Source: Bacteroidales bacterium UBA3844
Lineage (GTDB): Bacteria > Bacteroidota > Bacteroidia > Bacteroidales > Paludibacteraceae
Length of the DNA: 7,051 nucleotides
Direction of reading: 5' to 3'
NCBI GenBank assembly: GCA_002392915.1
Contig: DGHQ01000043.1
Location: 1-7,051 of the forward strand
Part shown: piece after piece, positions 5,829 to 7,051 of the stretch
How the letters are laid out: each line of letters opens with the position of its first letter
How positions within the stretch are numbered: position 1 is the stretch's first letter
Position numbers and translations under genes: made by a program
The notes under the pieces: model-generated
What the model saw: the letters and a program-made list of their open reading frames with translations, nothing else
Told to the model about the DNA's origin: nothing
Database searches by the model: none

Positions 5829-5932
5829 AATGTGTTAATGTTAGAAGTTGATATGTTGATATGATGCGAGTCGGATCAACATATCAACATATCAACGGAC
5901 AACGATAAATCATTTCCGAATTAATGTGTTAA
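5829..5932. repeat. 10-bp direct repeats (AATGTGTTAA) bracketing an inverted repeat
   Basis: AATGTGTTAA occurs at 5829-5838 and again at 5923-5932, enclosing 84 bases that hold a perfect 17-bp inverted repeat. The right copy overlaps the TAA stop of the lipoprotein gene. The layout resembles a target duplication around a small palindromic insertion, but 10 AT-rich bases can recur by chance. Confidence 0.4.
5847..5896. repeat. Perfect 17-bp inverted repeat, 16-base loop
   Basis: The left arm GTTGATATGTTGATATG (5847-5863) is the exact reverse complement of the right arm at 5880-5896, around a 16-base loop. Each arm is itself a tandem of GTTGATAT. It lies between the lipoprotein stop and the ElaA-like start. 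No run of U follows on either strand, so it is not a classic intrinsic terminator. An operator, an mRNA-processing hairpin or a dispersed palindromic element are all possible. Confidence 0.8.
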
Positions 5933-6276
5933 ATGTAGTCGAATAGATTAATGGTCCCTGCGTCGTTTTTGATATCAAGTGCGGGAACATACTCCTCCAT
6001 TCTTGTGGAGCCACTGGCTTTATCTACATAGAAATAGACCAGTGCTCCTGTATAACTGCGGAACACCACTTGATAGGCAGAGTCGGTCTCTTCACCCATC
6101 TCAAGAGTCATGATGTCTGGATTGTCTTCGGCCACAGTCCAGTCATACTCGCTGTGGCAATAGTTACTCACACCTTCGTATGCCATTTCTTCCGTTATCG
6201 TGTTCTTTGATGCGTTGGAACCACAGGAACACAAACACAAGACAGCTAATGCTAATAATAGGACAATTTGTTTCAT
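5929..6276 (-). CDS. Small secreted lipoprotein, unknown function (115 aa)
   Basis: The first 18 residues are a lipoprotein signal peptide: MKQI, a hydrophobic stretch (VLLLALAVLCL), then the lipobox L15-C16-S17 ahead of the acylated C18, with GSNAS following. The mature part of about 97 residues is acidic and has no strong domain match. It shows alternating strands such as YQVVFRSYTG and ALVYFYVDKASG, a D-x-x-S/T-G layout slightly reminiscent of PepSY-like folds, and one further cysteine (C40). The protein should be anchored in the envelope. The start ATG is fixed by the signal peptide. No clear promoter box is visible in the 73 bases between it and the acetyltransferase gene upstream, so it may be read through from there. 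Confidence 0.85.
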   Translation of the reverse strand: MKQIVLLLALAVLCLCSCGSNASKNTITEEMAYEGVSNYCHSEYDWTVAEDNPDIMTLEMGEETDSAYQVVFRSYTGALVYFYVDKASGSTRMEEYVPALDIKNDAGTINLFDYI

Positions 6277-6349
6277 GAATAATCTGTGAGTTAGTATTTT
6301 TATATCATGTTATAGATTCTTGTTGAAGCGGTCGGCTAATATGTAATGG

Positions 6350-6967
6350 TCATAACGTCTTTATTGCCTTTTGAAGTTCATCAAGAAATGTAGCTGCTTG
6401 GCCACCATCCATCTGAACATGATGGAACTGGAATGACACTGGGAGCGTTGTTCGTAACAGCCCTTTGCGATACTTTCCCCACATCACCATTGGATTACTG
6501 AACTGGTCCGTATATTGGTTGACAATACAATCAAGTTCGGTCTGTATCATTGCCGATGTGCCGATGACCATGCATTCCTCAAGGAATGAACTCTTGCACT
6601 CATTGGCACTCGCTGCAGTCAGTTCCTGATAATCATTGGCGAACTGTTGTAGGTCATCAGAATAGGGAATGTCGCAAGAGTTGATACCCCCTTTGCTATT
6701 ATTCACGATGACATTGATGGCAAGTTTGTCATATTGGAACAGCTTACCATGCTCAGGTAGAATATAAAATTCCCTAATGTCTTTGGCTGCCTTGCCGATG
6801 CACCAGCACATTAACGTATTGAACTTGATGCCCATTCGCTTGCTGGTTCTGACAACATGGCCTACATCAAGTGTCTTTACCAATGTGACCATCGGCATGG
6901 GTGATGACATCCACAGACGGAATGCTTCAGCCCGGATGCTATCTTGGGGAGTTATCTCGGTTTTCAT
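6350..6967 (-). CDS. CatA-like O-acetyltransferase, diverged (205 aa)
   Basis: This is a member of the chloramphenicol acetyltransferase fold family, which uses acetyl-CoA and works as a trimer. The catalytic motif HHVQMDG is at 182-188, with the expected catalytic base H183 and structural D187, inside the family-like VSFQFHHVQMDGGQAATF region. SNPMVMWGKY (157-166) matches the usual PxxxxGKY strand, and the N-terminal FRLWMSSPMPMVTLVKTLDV is typical of Bacteroidales homologues. The usual PW-x-x-F segment near the active-site serine is not present: the equivalent region reads GTSAMIQTELDC. The protein is therefore diverged from resistance enzymes and chloramphenicol may not be its substrate. 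Length is close to the family's usual 210-220 aa. The ATG at 6967 lies 13 nt after the end of the preceding partial frame. Confidence 0.88.
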   Translation of the reverse strand: MKTEITPQDSIRAEAFRLWMSSPMPMVTLVKTLDVGHVVRTSKRMGIKFNTLMCWCIGKAAKDIREFYILPEHGKLFQYDKLAINVIVNNSKGGINSCDIPYSDDLQQFANDYQELTAASANECKSSFLEECMVIGTSAMIQTELDCIVNQYTDQFSNPMVMWGKYRKGLLRTTLPVSFQFHHVQMDGGQAATFLDELQKAIKTL

Positions 6968-6980
6968 GCCTCGTCGGTTG

Positions 6981-7051
6981 TCAGAATATCCTGTCTCCGT
7001 TTTTCACTTGCATCGAAGGCTGTAGTAGCACTACGCCGCCTGTGCTTTCGC
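6981..7051 (-). CDS. C-terminal end of a gene entering from the right edge
   Basis: A minus-strand frame open from the window edge reads ESTGGVVLLQPSMQVKNGDR then IF and stops at TGA (6983-6981), 13 nt before the CatA-like start. Its mix of strand-like hydrophobics and a G-D turn looks like real protein. A second frame is also open from the edge, ends at 6964 and overlaps the CatA-like ATG as ATGA, but its content is Arg-rich and less convincing. The family cannot be named from so few residues. Confidence 0.4.
   Translation of the reverse strand, partial: ESTGGVVLLQPSMQVKNGDRIF

Noticed and set aside
5847..5896. Intrinsic terminator
   Set aside because: The hairpin is AT-rich and has no U-run on either strand.
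6964..7051. Arg-rich partial frame overlapping the CatA-like start as ATGA
   Set aside because: The overlap is attractive for coupling, but its composition (RKHRRRSATT) is less protein-like than the alternative frame ending at 6981. It is kept only as a second option.

Overview
All convincing genes lie on the minus strand, so the window is best read from right to left. The organism is probably a member of the Bacteroidales, most likely a Prevotella/Segatella-like species. The support is a TAnnTTTG-type -7 box at about 4775-4782, AT-rich upstream regions without strong Shine-Dalgarno sequences, and the protein families present. This placement is inferred from style and not proven.

Right part (7051 to 5000): the tail of an upstream gene enters at the edge. 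It is followed by a diverged CatA-like acetyltransferase (205 aa), a small secreted lipoprotein (115 aa), a clear ElaA-family GNAT acetyltransferase (149 aa) and a cysteine-rich 122 aa protein packed 5 nt behind it. A perfect 17-bp inverted repeat, bracketed by a 10-bp direct repeat, separates the lipoprotein gene from the GNAT gene.

Middle part (4999 to 3912): this is mostly not intact coding sequence. It holds a degenerate G/T-rich then C/T-rich intergenic block and a good Bacteroidales-type promoter. Downstream of the promoter come an approximately 220-nt leader with GCCGAG repeats and a 61 aa protein. The C-terminal remnant of what looks like a zeta-toxin-type kinase is joined in frame behind the stop codon of that 61 aa gene. 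A further 30-residue coding-like scrap follows. The stretch looks like a decayed accessory module.

Left part (3911 to 1): a very tightly packed three-gene operon. It encodes a six-transmembrane voltage-gated-type K+ channel (TVGYGD filter), a 167 aa acidic protein with two TerB-like helical segments, and an 812 aa membrane-anchored protein. The 812 aa protein combines DUF4236, a transmembrane hairpin, two FtsK-gamma-like winged helices, a TerB-like segment and a CbbX/SpoVK-type AAA+ ATPase. The first two genes overlap by 17 nt and the last two are 2 nt apart. The start of, or a fragment of, another gene continues off the left edge. This operon is the best candidate for an undescribed system: a possible DNA- or stress-sensing AAA+ machine at the membrane, coupled to an ion channel through a TerB-like adaptor. 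That role is inferred from architecture only.
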